Shown here piece after piece: positions 50,006 to 58,692 of a DNA stretch of 64,000 bases (the stretch's first letter is position 1; each line of letters begins with the position of its first letter). Under the pieces are notes generated by a model that was not told the origin of the DNA, did not search any database, and saw nothing but the letters and a program-made list of their open reading frames with translations. The position numbers were made by a program, and so were the translations under genes. This DNA comes from Bradyrhizobium sp. ORS 278. Lineage in GTDB: Bacteria; Pseudomonadota; Alphaproteobacteria; Rhizobiales; Xanthobacteraceae. The stretch covers positions 2,046,001 to 2,110,000 of the forward strand of contig NC_009445.1 in NCBI RefSeq assembly GCF_000026145.1. The letters are read 5' to 3'.

Positions 50006-51952
50006 TCACGCCACCTTCTGATCCGACGCCCGGCCGAGATCGGATGCAGGCCTGCTCTCGCCGCGGGGGACGATCGTCTCGAGCGTCGCGACGGCCTTGT
50101 CCGCCATCTCCTCGACAATCATGGCCGACATCTCGCCGCTTGCCGCGACTTCGACCCGGTTGCGGCCCTTCTGCTTGGCCTGATACAGCGCATCGTCAGC
50201 CACGCGCAGAATGTCCATGAAGCTGCCGCCTGCGTCGGGATAGCTCGCCACGCCGGCCGAGATCGTGACCCGCGGCAGATAGCTGTCGGCATAGCGGATC
50301 TTCATCGACTCGATTCTCGCCCTCAACTCCTCGGCGCGGACCCCGCCTTCCTCGGTCGTGGCGCCCGGCAGCAGCACGACGAATTCCTCGCCGCCGAAGC
50401 GGCAGGGCACGCCGTCATCGGCAAAGGTCGCTCGCAGGATCTCGCCGACATGGCGCAGCACGGTGTCGCCGGCGTCGTGACCGTGATTGTCGTTGAACGT
50501 CTTGAAGTGATCAACATCGAGCGTCACCACGCTGACCGGCGATTTGTGGCGAGCCGCACGCAGCAGTTCACGCCGCGCGGTCTCCAGCAGATAGCGCCGA
50601 TTGTTCAGCCCTGTCAGCACGTCGCGAACAGACTGGTCACGCAGCCCTTCGCGTAGCTTCATGTTGGCGATCGCGATCGACAGATGCTCGGCACAGGCGA
50701 GGCCGAGGCGGACGCGATCGGCGAAGCGCGCTTTGGCTTCCTCCGCGGTCTCGCTGCTGTCGAACGTGTATTCGAGGTGCAGCAGGCCGACCGTATCGCC
50801 ATGCGCCAGAATCGGAATGCAGCAGTAATTCTCGTTGATGTCCTTGTGGACATGATCGCAATGGAATTCGATTTCGCTGGTGCCGTGGACGTAGAAGTGG
50901 CCGCGGCGCAGGCTCCAGCAATCCTCCGGATGCATGCTCGTGGTGCGCGCCTCGCCGTTCCATTGCGCGGCGACTTCCAGCACGTCGCGCGAATTGGCGT
51001 AGATGTAGAGGCTGCCCTTGCATTCCGGCATCAGGCGCCCGAGCACCGAGGAGATCATGTCGTAAAGTTCAGTCTCGGACTTGGCCGATTGCAGCCATTC
51101 GCTCAGCTCTGACAGCGTGCGCGTGGCGGCGTTGAGCCGTTCGTTTTCGACCAGGCTCTTGCGGAACACCGCCAGCGCCCGCGCCATCATTCCGAGTTCG
51201 TTGGCGTGCTCGGCATAGGGGATCTCGGTGGCAAGATGCCCCTTGGCGATGCGCTCCATGCTCTCGGTGATGCGATGGATCGGTGTCGACACGTCGCGGA
51301 TCACGAAAATCAGCGTGGCGAAGCCGATCAGGATGCTGATCGCGTTGACGCTCCACAGCACGATCGAGAACAGGTGGCTGTCGGCGGTCGCGTTGTCGAT
51401 GGCGTGGTCGGCCTCCTGGTCGGCGAGCTTGATGCCGTCATCGATCGCATCGACCACGGCCTGGAAGTACAAGGGCGTCTCGACGTTGACGATATTGGCC
51501 GCCGTGGCGCGGTCCGCGGCGATTTCGGGATCCAGAATCCTGGCCTGCTGCTTGACGTATTGCGCCCATTTGGCGGCGAACTGATCGAACACCAGCTTCA
51601 TCGGCGAGTTCGGTTCGATCGTGTCCCTGAACGCCTCGATCTTGCGATTCAGATCGTCGACGCGACGGGTGATGACCGTCTCCACCTCGGCTCGTTGGTC
51701 GGTGGTGGATGCCAGCGCCATGCGGACGGCCGCGGTGCGTATCCGCGCGACCCCGACGTTGAGCTCTCCGAGCGCCCTGATCTTCGGCAGCCTGTCGCGA
51801 CCGACGGTCTCGATCGTCTCCTGCAACGCTGACAGCCGCATCTTGCTCATGATCGACATGCCGCCGAGGATGACGAGCAGCAGGAAGACCGAGGTCAGAA
51901 GTGACGATTTGATCGAAACGCTCAGCGACTTCTGCGAAAGGCGGAGGGTCAT
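50006..51952 (-). CDS. Membrane diguanylate cyclase with HAMP, GAF and GGDEF domains
   Basis: A 648-residue c-di-GMP synthase. TM1 (SSLLTSVFLLLVILGGMSIM) at about 18-37 and TM2 (FSIVLWSVNAISILIGFATL) near 195 frame a periplasmic four-helix sensor. HAMP follows (DVSTPIHRITESMERIAKGH, then LATEIPYAE). A GAF-like domain spans about 285-450. The catalytic domain (about 475-625) contains VVTLDVDHFKTFNDNHGHDA and an intact active site RFGGEEFVVL, so it should be active. An inhibitory RxxD motif five residues before GGEEF is not evident. Start at 51952 is chosen because the longer frame adds 24 residues with no feature. Signal sensed is unknown. Confidence 0.92.
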   Translation of the reverse strand: MTLRLSQKSLSVSIKSSLLTSVFLLLVILGGMSIMSKMRLSALQETIETVGRDRLPKIRALGELNVGVARIRTAAVRMALASTTDQRAEVETVITRRVDDLNRKIEAFRDTIEPNSPMKLVFDQFAAKWAQYVKQQARILDPEIAADRATAANIVNVETPLYFQAVVDAIDDGIKLADQEADHAIDNATADSHLFSIVLWSVNAISILIGFATLIFVIRDVSTPIHRITESMERIAKGHLATEIPYAEHANELGMMARALAVFRKSLVENERLNAATRTLSELSEWLQSAKSETELYDMISSVLGRLMPECKGSLYIYANSRDVLEVAAQWNGEARTTSMHPEDCWSLRRGHFYVHGTSEIEFHCDHVHKDINENYCCIPILAHGDTVGLLHLEYTFDSSETAEEAKARFADRVRLGLACAEHLSIAIANMKLREGLRDQSVRDVLTGLNNRRYLLETARRELLRAARHKSPVSVVTLDVDHFKTFNDNHGHDAGDTVLRHVGEILRATFADDGVPCRFGGEEFVVLLPGATTEEGGVRAEELRARIESMKIRYADSYLPRVTISAGVASYPDAGGSFMDILRVADDALYQAKQKGRNRVEVAASGEMSAMIVEEMADKAVATLETIVPRGESRPASDLGRASDQKVA

Positions 51953-52230
51953 GACGTCCACTGTCGATTGACGGCTTGCCCATCGGTCGAAGCAGCGCTC
52001 AGGGACCGGCGCACTCCCCCACAAGCCCGCCGATGATTGAAATGACCATCAATTTCGATTCAATTACGCCGGTTCCGTAGGTCACCGGACAGGGAGCCTG
52101 GCGCGAAATCTGGTTAAGGCGGAGTGTCTGCGCACGGTGAATCGCGGACTAACAATCATCGGCGATGAGCGCCGCATGGGTGAGCGGCCGGTCGCCACTC
52201 GCCCGCGCCAGGGGCGGATGGGACGCCGCG

Positions 52231-52956
52231 TCAGCCTGGCAGCAGCTCGGTCAGCGAGCGGATGATGCGGTCGGGCTTGACGTGGGTGCCTTCTGGCAGG
52301 CCATCGCCATGGACGTCGATCCAGATCGAGAAGATGCCGAGCCGCTGCGGCGCCTCGATCTCCCATTCCAGATTGTCGCCGATCATCCAGGTGTCCTGCG
52401 GGCCGACGCCGAGCCGCTCCATCGCGTGCCAATAGGCGCGCTCCTCGGGCTTGCCGAAGCCGTGCTCGCCCTCGATCTGGATGTGGTCGAAGCGGTGCGC
52501 CAGCGCGAAGCGCTCGATCTTGGCGCGCTGCTGTCCGGCCTCGCCATTGGTGACCAGCGCGAGCTTGACGCCGCGCGCCTTGAATTCATCGATCGCCTCA
52601 TGGGCGCCGGGGAAGACGAACATCTGCTCGTCGCGATACCGGGTGAAGTGGTCGGCGATGCGGATCGCAAGCTCGTCCGGCAGGGCAGGGCCGGCGCGGG
52701 TCAACGCCGCGAAGCCGCCCTTCACCACCTCCTGCCGCGCCTGGATCAGCTTCATCCGCCACTCCGCCCCGGCGACCGACCAGAAGCTGCGGGCCGAGGC
52801 GAGGATCGCGGCGGCGACGTCCTGCGGCGTATGCGGCGCGAGCTCGTCGGCGAACTCGGTGGCGACGATGTTCCAGGCGATCTCTGGACGGCCGTAGGCC
52901 GACAGGATGGTGTCATCCATGTCGATCAGCATGGCGCGGGGCAGGGCGGCCGTCAT
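52231..52956 (-). CDS. HAD family hydrolase
   Basis: A 241-residue phosphatase-type HAD enzyme with an alpha-helical cap. Motif I reads AMLIDMDDTILSAYG (D-x-D-x-T) near residue 10, motif II ALVTNGEAGQQRAKIERF near 133, motif III the Lys in HGFGKPEERAYWHAMERLGV near 165, and motif IV WMIGDNLEWEIE (GDxxxxE/D) near 190. Such proteins act on sugar phosphates or phosphoglycolate; no substrate is assigned. It starts 32 bases downstream of the hemF stop on the same strand, so the two may be co-transcribed. The 278 bases between it and the cyclase show nothing notable. Confidence 0.88.
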   Translation of the reverse strand: MTAALPRAMLIDMDDTILSAYGRPEIAWNIVATEFADELAPHTPQDVAAAILASARSFWSVAGAEWRMKLIQARQEVVKGGFAALTRAGPALPDELAIRIADHFTRYRDEQMFVFPGAHEAIDEFKARGVKLALVTNGEAGQQRAKIERFALAHRFDHIQIEGEHGFGKPEERAYWHAMERLGVGPQDTWMIGDNLEWEIEAPQRLGIFSIWIDVHGDGLPEGTHVKPDRIIRSLTELLPG

Positions 52957-52988
52957 GACTCAATCTACGCGGTTCAAGACAACGAGTT

Positions 52989-53876
52989 TCACGGCCATTT
53001 CACCTCGGGGGGCATCGAGGACAGAATGCTGTCGACATTGCCGCCGGTTTTGAGCCCAAATGTGGTGCCGCGGTCATAAAGCAGGTTGAATTCGACGTAG
53101 CGGCCGCGGCGGATCAGCTGCTCCTCGCGATCGGCCTCCGTCCACGGCGCACTGAAATTGCGCCGGACCAGATCGGGATAGACTTTCAGGAAGGCGCGTC
53201 CGACGTCCTGGGTGAAGGCGAGGTCGGCGTCCCAGTTGCCGGAATCATGATGATCATAAAAGATGCCGCCGATGCCGCGCGGCTCCTTGCGATGCGGCAG
53301 GTAGAAGTACTCGTCGCACCAGCGCTTGTACTTGTCGTAGGACGCCACAGCCGCATGCGCGTCGCAGGCGCCCTTCATCGCGGCATGGAAGGCGACCGTA
53401 TCCGGGTCCTCCTGGTTGCGCCGTCGGTCCAGCACCGGGGTGAGATCGGCGCCGCCGCCGAACCAGGACTTGGTGGTGACGACGAAGCGGGTGTTCATGT
53501 GCACCGCCGGCACGTGGGGCGACCACAGATGCGCGATCAGCGAGATGCCCGAAGCCCAGAACCGCGGGTCCTCCGACGCGCCGGGGATCTGGCTGCGGAA
53601 TTCGGGCGCGAACTCGCCGTGCACGGTCGAGCAGTGCACGCCGACCTTTTCGAACAGCCGGCCATGCATCATGCTCATGACGCCGCCGCCGCCGTGGCCG
53701 CCGCCATGGTCGGTGCGCTCCCACGGCGTGCGCACGAAGTGGGCGGACGCCCGGGGATACAGGTCGGCCGGCGCCTCCTCCTCGAGCCGCTCGAACGCCG
53801 CGCAGATCTGATCGCGCAGGCTCTCGAACCAGGCACGGGCGCGAGCCTTGCGATCCTCGATGGCGGCAGTGGTCAT
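52989..53876 (-). CDS. hemF: Coproporphyrinogen III oxidase, oxygen-dependent
   Basis: A 295-residue enzyme converting coproporphyrinogen III to protoporphyrinogen IX with O2 in heme and bacteriochlorophyll synthesis. Conserved blocks include [72 protein letters not shown] and [20 protein letters not shown]. Length matches E. coli HemF. GGGGGA precedes the ATG. No FNR/FixK-type TTGAT dyad is evident upstream. It lies between queD and the HAD gene, all on the minus strand. Confidence 0.95.
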   Translation of the reverse strand: MTTAAIEDRKARARAWFESLRDQICAAFERLEEEAPADLYPRASAHFVRTPWERTDHGGGHGGGGVMSMMHGRLFEKVGVHCSTVHGEFAPEFRSQIPGASEDPRFWASGISLIAHLWSPHVPAVHMNTRFVVTTKSWFGGGADLTPVLDRRRNQEDPDTVAFHAAMKGACDAHAAVASYDKYKRWCDEYFYLPHRKEPRGIGGIFYDHHDSGNWDADLAFTQDVGRAFLKVYPDLVRRNFSAPWTEADREEQLIRRGRYVEFNLLYDRGTTFGLKTGGNVDSILSSMPPEVKWP

Positions 53877-53978
53877 AGCGTCCCCCGGGGCAAATTGGCC
53901 GCCCCCCTTGTCAAGACGCCATGACGGCGATGGGTGACAGCGTCGTTGTCTCTACCGGTGACGTCCTACCACACTCGA

Positions 53979-54344
53979 TCAGTCGTGCGGACCGAAATAG
54001 GTGCAGGTCTCTCGGCAGCTGTCGCGATGGACGGCCACCTTGGTCACGTGGCCGATGGAGCGGACGCGCTCATAGATGAAGCGCGACAGGTTTTCCAAGG
54101 TCGGCAGCCCGATCGCCTCGATCCTGTTCAGGAACTTGTGGTCGAGCGTGGCCTGGATCTCGCCCAGGCGCTGCGTCAGCAGGCCGAAATCGACCACCAT
54201 GCCGGTCGTGGGGTCCGGCGTGCCGCGTACCGTCACCTCGGCGCGGAAGGAGTGGCCGTGGATCTCCTGGCTCACCTCGCCCAGCGTCGTATGCGCCAGC
54301 GCATGCGCGGCCTCGAAGGTAAACGACTTGGTCAATTCCCACAT
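53979..54344 (-). CDS. queD: 6-carboxy-tetrahydropterin synthase-like (QueD), catalytic Cys replaced
   Basis: A 121-residue T-fold enzyme of the queuosine/7-deazaguanine pathway, normally turning 7,8-dihydroneopterin triphosphate into 6-carboxytetrahydropterin. Zinc ligands are present (FEAAHALAH and the HGHS block). The E. coli enzyme has its catalytic Cys four residues before the first His of HGH (CGRLHGHS); here the same place reads SQEIHGHS, so it is Ser. The C-terminal RETCTYFGP matches E. coli KETCTAG. The start at 54344 gives the family N-terminus (MWELTKSFTFEAAH). It is 17 bases downstream of queE, so function in the same pathway is likely, but the mechanism may differ. Confidence 0.82.
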   Translation of the reverse strand: MWELTKSFTFEAAHALAHTTLGEVSQEIHGHSFRAEVTVRGTPDPTTGMVVDFGLLTQRLGEIQATLDHKFLNRIEAIGLPTLENLSRFIYERVRSIGHVTKVAVHRDSCRETCTYFGPHD

Positions 54345-54361
54345 CGCTTGGTCAACGATCC

Positions 54362-54994
54362 CTATCTGATGCCGATCATCTTGTGCGTCTGCAGGCTGAG
54401 CCGCCATTGCGGACGACGCTGGCAATAGTGAATGGCGCGCGCCGTGTTGGCGGCCGCGTCAGGCCCGTCCATCGGCTGCAGCGAGAACCGCTCGAAGGCG
54501 AGCCCTTCGAACTTGTCCGGCTCGGTGCCCGCTTGCGGATAGACCAGCTTCAGCTCATGGCCGTGCCGCAGCTTCAGTTCGGCCCCCGCTTTGGGACTGA
54601 CGCAGATCCAGTCGATGCCATCAGGCGGAATGAGCGTGCCGTTGGTCTCGATGCCGACGGCAAAGCCCTGTGCATGGAGCGCCGCGATCAGGTCGGCATC
54701 GACCTGCAGCAGCGGCTCGCCGCCGGTGAGGATCGTATAGCGGTCGGCCGCGCCGCCTGTCCATTGCCCTGCGATGGCCTCGGCCAAGGCCGCCGCCGTT
54801 TCATAACGGCCGCCCAGCGTGCCGTCGACACCGACGAAATCGGTGTCGCAGAACCGGCACGTCGCGGTGGCGCGATCGGCCTCGCGTCCGCTCCACAGAT
54901 TGCAGCCGGCGAAGCGGCAGAACACGGCGGCACGCCCCGCCTGGGCGCCTTCGCCCTGCAGGGTCATGAAGATTTCCTTGACCGCGTAGCTCAC
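54362..54994 (-). CDS. queE: 7-carboxy-7-deazaguanine synthase QueE
   Basis: A 210-residue radical-SAM enzyme that contracts 6-carboxytetrahydropterin to 7-carboxy-7-deazaguanine, the core of queuosine in tRNA. The N-terminus reads SYAVKEIFMTLQGEGAQAGR, then FCRFAGCNLWSG and CRFCDTDFVG. As in other short QueE proteins the iron-sulfur Cys residues have wide spacing (C-x14-CxxC) instead of CxxxCxxC. TILTGGEPLLQVD and ETNGT follow. The GTG at 54994 has AAGGAG upstream and overlaps the trmL stop (GTGA). Cotranscribed with trmL and queD. Confidence 0.92.
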   Translation of the reverse strand: MSYAVKEIFMTLQGEGAQAGRAAVFCRFAGCNLWSGREADRATATCRFCDTDFVGVDGTLGGRYETAAALAEAIAGQWTGGAADRYTILTGGEPLLQVDADLIAALHAQGFAVGIETNGTLIPPDGIDWICVSPKAGAELKLRHGHELKLVYPQAGTEPDKFEGLAFERFSLQPMDGPDAAANTARAIHYCQRRPQWRLSLQTHKMIGIR

Positions 54995-55476
54995 TCCCGC
55001 GCTCCTTCCGCAGATTGCAATTGGACGAAATGTCCAACCTGGCGCAGCGCCTCTCCGGCGGCCATGGCCGATGCGATCGCCACGTTCAGCGAGCGCATGC
55101 CTGGCTTGAGCGGAATGCGCAGCCGTGCATCGGCCGCGTCTGCCACCGTCGCGGGCACGCCGACGCTCTCGCGCCCGAGCAGCAGGATGTCGTCCGGGCG
55201 GTAACTGATATCCAGGTAGGACGTCGCGCCCTTGGTGGTGAGCAGCAGCAGGCGGTAGCCTTGCGTGGCCCGCCACGCCTCGAACGCGCTCCAGGAATCG
55301 TGCCGCCGCCAGTCGAGATGGTCGAGATAGTCCATGCCGGCACGGCGGAACTGCCGATCGGAGACGGCAAAGCCCGCCGGCTCGATGATGTGGGCGGCGA
55401 GGCCGAGACAGGCGCACAGGCGCAGAATCGTTCCGGTGTTCTGCGGAATGTCGGGCTGATAGAGCGCGATCTGCAT
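54991..55476 (-). CDS. trmL: tRNA (cytidine(34)-2'-O)-methyltransferase TrmL
   Basis: A 161-residue SPOUT-class methyltransferase that methylates the 2'-O of wobble residue 34 in tRNALeu. Family blocks: ALYQPDIPQNTGTILRLCAC near residue 4, HIIEPAGFAVSDRQFRRAGM, LDYLD, DILLLGRESVGVP near 110 and the C-terminal knot IPLKPGMRSLNVAIASAMAA. Start at 55476 is the family start; the frame is open 28 codons further with no conserved content. First gene of trmL-queE-queD, which links two tRNA-34 modifications in one transcript. Confidence 0.93.
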   Translation of the reverse strand: MQIALYQPDIPQNTGTILRLCACLGLAAHIIEPAGFAVSDRQFRRAGMDYLDHLDWRRHDSWSAFEAWRATQGYRLLLLTTKGATSYLDISYRPDDILLLGRESVGVPATVADAADARLRIPLKPGMRSLNVAIASAMAAGEALRQVGHFVQLQSAEGARE

Positions 55477-55785
55477 GCGAACAGGTCTTAGGAAACGGGG
55501 CTTGGAATTGGTCTTAAGGATGAGGCCGAAAGTCCGCTGAGCCGGCGGGAATTGGTGCATGGCGTGCTGCGGGGCCGATAGCGGGCTTGCGCTCGTATCG
55601 CAAGGGTGCCAATAGAACGATTCTGGACGGCGCGTTCCTACCGGGGCGGTAGCACGAGTCGTTTTCTGCCGCCGCGGGGGACGCGGGCGCCGGCAGGCAC
55701 CTCCCGGTCACGTGATCTCCCACGCTGAGATCTGGCACGTCGAGCGGGTCGTTGCTCCGGCTGCAACGAAGAAAGGGTTGGAATC
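55477..55785. other. Divergent intergenic region between trmL and petA
   Basis: About 310 bases that should contain the promoters of the tRNA-modification operon and of the bc1 operon. I see no repeat family member, RNA gene or confident operator. CGGGGCGGTAG near 55640 and AGAAAGGGTTGG before the petA start are the only notable short features. Confidence 0.5.
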
Positions 55786-56313
55786 GTGACAGCGTCTACT
55801 GCGGATCATCCGACACGCCGGGATTTTCTTTTCGTCGCTACGGGCGCGACCGCAGCGGTCGGTGGCGTGGCCGCCCTGTGGCCCTTCATCTCCCAGATGA
55901 ATCCGGATGCCTCGACCATCGCGGCCGGCGCGCCGATCGAGGTCGACCTCACCCCGGTCGCCGAAGGACAGGACATCAAGGTGTTCTGGCGCGGCAAGCC
56001 GATCTACATCTCCCACCGCACCAAGAAGCAGGTCGAGGAGGTTCGCTCGGTTCCAGTATCGAGCCTGCCGGATCCGGCGACCGACCAGTCCCGCACCAAG
56101 GACGGTCACGAGCAGTGGCTGGTGGTGATCGGCATCTGCACCCATCTCGGCTGCATCCCGATCGCGCATGAAGGCAATTACGACGGCTTCTTCTGCCCCT
56201 GCCACGGCTCGCAATACGACGCCTCCGGCCGCGTCCGCCAGGGACCCGCGCCGCTGAACCTGCCCGTCCCGCCCTATCAGTTCGTTTCCGACACCAAGAT
56301 CCAGATCGGCTGA
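55786..56313 (+). CDS. petA: Ubiquinol-cytochrome c reductase iron-sulfur subunit (Rieske protein)
   Basis: A 175-residue Rieske 2Fe-2S protein of the cytochrome bc1 complex, passing electrons from ubiquinol to cytochrome c1. The N-terminus has a Tat motif (TRRDFLFVATGATAAVGGVA) that stays as the membrane anchor. The cluster ligands are complete: Cys118 and His120 in CTHLGC, Cys137 and His140 in CPCHGSQYD, with the disulfide cysteines at 123 and 139. The GTG start follows GAAAGGGTTGG. It leads the two-gene fbc operon with the cytochrome b/c1 fusion gene 62 bases downstream (fbcF in B. japonicum). Confidence 0.96.
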   Translation: MTASTADHPTRRDFLFVATGATAAVGGVAALWPFISQMNPDASTIAAGAPIEVDLTPVAEGQDIKVFWRGKPIYISHRTKKQVEEVRSVPVSSLPDPATDQSRTKDGHEQWLVVIGICTHLGCIPIAHEGNYDGFFCPCHGSQYDASGRVRQGPAPLNLPVPPYQFVSDTKIQIG

Positions 56314-56375
56314 GCGGACGTTACGTCCGCAAGCTCAAGCTCGATCGTGCAAGATAATTCTTTCAGGAACGCATC

Positions 56376-58439
56376 ATGAGTGGACCTTCTACCTACCAGC
56401 CGAGCCACCCCGCCTTGAAGTGGTTCGAGCAACGACTCCCCATCATCGGCCTGGTCCACTCGTCCTTCGTTGCCTATCCGACGCCGCGGAACCTGAACTA
56501 CTGGTGGACGTTCGGCGCCATCCTGTCGCTGATGCTGGGCGTCCAGATCGTGACCGGCGTGATCCTGGCGATGCACTACACGCCGCATGCCGATCTCGCC
56601 TTCAAGTCGGTCGAATTGATCGTCCGCGACGTGAATTACGGCTGGCTGCTGCGCAACATGCACGCCTGCGGCGCGTCGATGTTCTTCCTCGCCGTCTACA
56701 TCCACATGTTCCGCGGCCTCTATTACGGGTCATACAAGGCACCGCGCGAGGTACTATGGATCCTCGGCGTCATTATCTATCTCCTGATGATGGCCACGGG
56801 CTTCATGGGCTACGTGCTGCCGTGGGGCCAGATGAGCTTCTGGGGCGCCACCGTCATCACCAACCTGTTCTCGGCCGTGCCGTATTTCGGCGAGAGCATC
56901 GTGACCCTGCTGTGGGGCGGCTACTCCGTCGGTAACCCCACGCTGAACCGCTTCTTCGCGCTCCACTACCTGCTGCCGTTCCTGATCGCCGGCGTGGTCG
57001 TGCTGCACGTCTGGGCGCTCCACGTCGCCGGTCAGAACAACCCGGCCGGCGTCGAGCCGAAGACCGACAAGGACATGGTGCCCTTCACGCCGTACGCGAC
57101 GATCAAGGACTTCTTCGGCGTCACCTGCTTCCTGATCTTCTATTCCTGGTTCATCTTCTACATGCCGAACTATCTCGGCGACGCTGACAACTATATTCCG
57201 GCCAATCCCGCCGTGACGCCCGCGCACATCGTCCCCGAATGGTACTACCTGCCGTTCTACGCGATTCTGCGCTCGGTCCCGAACAAGCTGGCCGGCGTCA
57301 TCGCGATGTTCTCGGCGATCATTGTGCTGGTGTTCCTGCCCTGGCTCGACTCGGCCAAGACCCGCTCGAACAAGTACCGCCCGCTCGGCAAGCAGTTCTT
57401 CTGGATCTTCTTCGTCGTCTGCGTCGGCCTCGGCTATCTCGGCGCGCAGCCGCCGGAGGGCGTTTATGTCGTGCTCGGCCGCATCCTGACCGTGCTGTAC
57501 TTCGCCTACTTCCTGATCGTGCTGCCGCTGCTCGCACGCATCGAGAGGCCGCGTCCGCTGCCGAACTCGATCGCCGACGACGTGCTGGCCAAGTCCGGCA
57601 AGGCGATCGCCACCGCCGCGGTCGCCCTGGTTGCCGTCGTGTCGCTGTTCGCGGTTGGCACCGGCGAGGCTCGCGCGAACGAGGGGACGCTGACCCCGCC
57701 GTCGCAAAGCTGGTCGTTCGCCGGCCCGTTCGGCAAGTTCGATCGTGGTGCCGTGCAGCGCGGCCTGAAGATCTACAAGGAAGTCTGCTCGAACTGCCAC
57801 TCGCTCAATTATGTGGCGTTCCGCAACCTTGCCGAGCCCGGTGGGCCCGGCTACTCGCCGGCCCAGGCGGCCGCTTTCGCCTCCGAGTACAAGATCAAGG
57901 ACGGTCCGAACGATTCGGGCGAGATGTTCGAGCGCCCGGGCCGCCCGGCGGATTATTTCCCCGCGCCGTTCCCGAACGAGCAGGCCGCGCGCGCCGCGAA
58001 TGGTGGCGCGGCTCCACCGGACCTGTCGCTGATTGCCAAGGCGCGCTCCTACAAGCGCGGCTTCCCCTGGTTCCTCATCGACTTCTTCACCCAGTTCCAG
58101 GAGCAGGGCCCCAACTACGTCAACGCGCTGCTGCAGGGCTATGAAGAGACTCCGCCGCACGGCGTGACCATCCCGGACGGCTCCTATTACAACAAGTATT
58201 TCCCGGGCAACGCGATCAAGATGCCGCCGCCGCTGTCGGACGGGCAGGTGACGTTCGAGGACGGCTCGCCGGCGACCGTGAAGCAGTACGCCCACGACGT
58301 CGCGACCTTCCTGATGTGGACCGCCGAGCCGCACATGGAGGCCCGCAAGCGCCTCGGCTACCAGGTTTTCATCTTCCTGATCATCTTCGCCGGCCTGATG
58401 TACTTCACCAAGAAGCGCGTCTGGGCCGCCGCGCACTGA
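56376..58439 (+). CDS. fbcH: Cytochrome b/cytochrome c1 fusion precursor (FbcH)
   Basis: A 687-residue precursor encoding two subunits of the bc1 complex. Residues 1 to about 405 are cytochrome b: heme-ligand regions [11 protein letters not shown] and [20 protein letters not shown], the Qo-site [14 protein letters not shown] near 288 and about eight helices. A second signal-like segment ([19 protein letters not shown], ending ARA near residue 433) precedes cytochrome c1, with its heme site CSNCHS near 471, and a C-terminal membrane anchor ([20 protein letters not shown]). In Bradyrhizobium japonicum this polyprotein is cut in two at such a site; most bacteria have separate petB and petC. An intrinsic terminator follows. 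Confidence 0.97.
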   Translation: MSGPSTYQPSHPALKWFEQRLPIIGLVHSSFVAYPTPRNLNYWWTFGAILSLMLGVQIVTGVILAMHYTPHADLAFKSVELIVRDVNYGWLLRNMHACGASMFFLAVYIHMFRGLYYGSYKAPREVLWILGVIIYLLMMATGFMGYVLPWGQMSFWGATVITNLFSAVPYFGESIVTLLWGGYSVGNPTLNRFFALHYLLPFLIAGVVVLHVWALHVAGQNNPAGVEPKTDKDMVPFTPYATIKDFFGVTCFLIFYSWFIFYMPNYLGDADNYIPANPAVTPAHIVPEWYYLPFYAILRSVPNKLAGVIAMFSAIIVLVFLPWLDSAKTRSNKYRPLGKQFFWIFFVVCVGLGYLGAQPPEGVYVVLGRILTVLYFAYFLIVLPLLARIERPRPLPNSIADDVLAKSGKAIATAAVALVAVVSLFAVGTGEARANEGTLTPPSQSWSFAGPFGKFDRGAVQRGLKIYKEVCSNCHSLNYVAFRNLAEPGGPGYSPAQAAAFASEYKIKDGPNDSGEMFERPGRPADYFPAPFPNEQAARAANGGAAPPDLSLIAKARSYKRGFPWFLIDFFTQFQEQGPNYVNALLQGYEETPPHGVTIPDGSYYNKYFPGNAIKMPPPLSDGQVTFEDGSPATVKQYAHDVATFLMWTAEPHMEARKRLGYQVFIFLIIFAGLMYFTKKRVWAAAH

Positions 58440-58463
58440 TCGGCGCAGCTCGTTTCGATCCTG

Positions 58464-58487
58464 AAAAGCCCCTGCGGGGGCTTTTTT
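58464..58487 (+). terminator. Intrinsic terminator of the bc1 operon
   Basis: AAAAGCCCC, a three-base loop (TGC) and GGGGGCTTTTTT make a strong GC stem with a six-T tail, 24 bases after the fbcH stop codon. Confidence 0.92.
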
Positions 58488-58692
58488 GTTGCGCCGAGTC
58501 TGCCGTGTCGTGCCGCTCGGCGGACGGCAGGTTTTGCCGCGCGCGCCGGCGGTCCGAGGCGGACGATGAGGCTCGCGTGCGTGCGACATCCTCGAAACGG
58601 CGGTCAATGTCCGCTAGTCTGAGCCTCGAGCAAGTCTCGCGTGTGACGGCCCGACGCCGCACCGATGCCCGCTGTCGTCGGGAGTTTGATCG

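Noticed and set aside
55720..55770. Sigma54 promoter upstream of petA (TGGCACG followed by TTGCT)
   Set aside because: The spacing is 12 bases where about 4 are needed, so it does not fit the -24/-12 pattern.
56754..58607. 617-residue minus-strand frame opposite fbcH
   Set aside because: It covers the cytochrome b/c1 gene in antisense, is His/Arg/Asp-rich, and has no domain.
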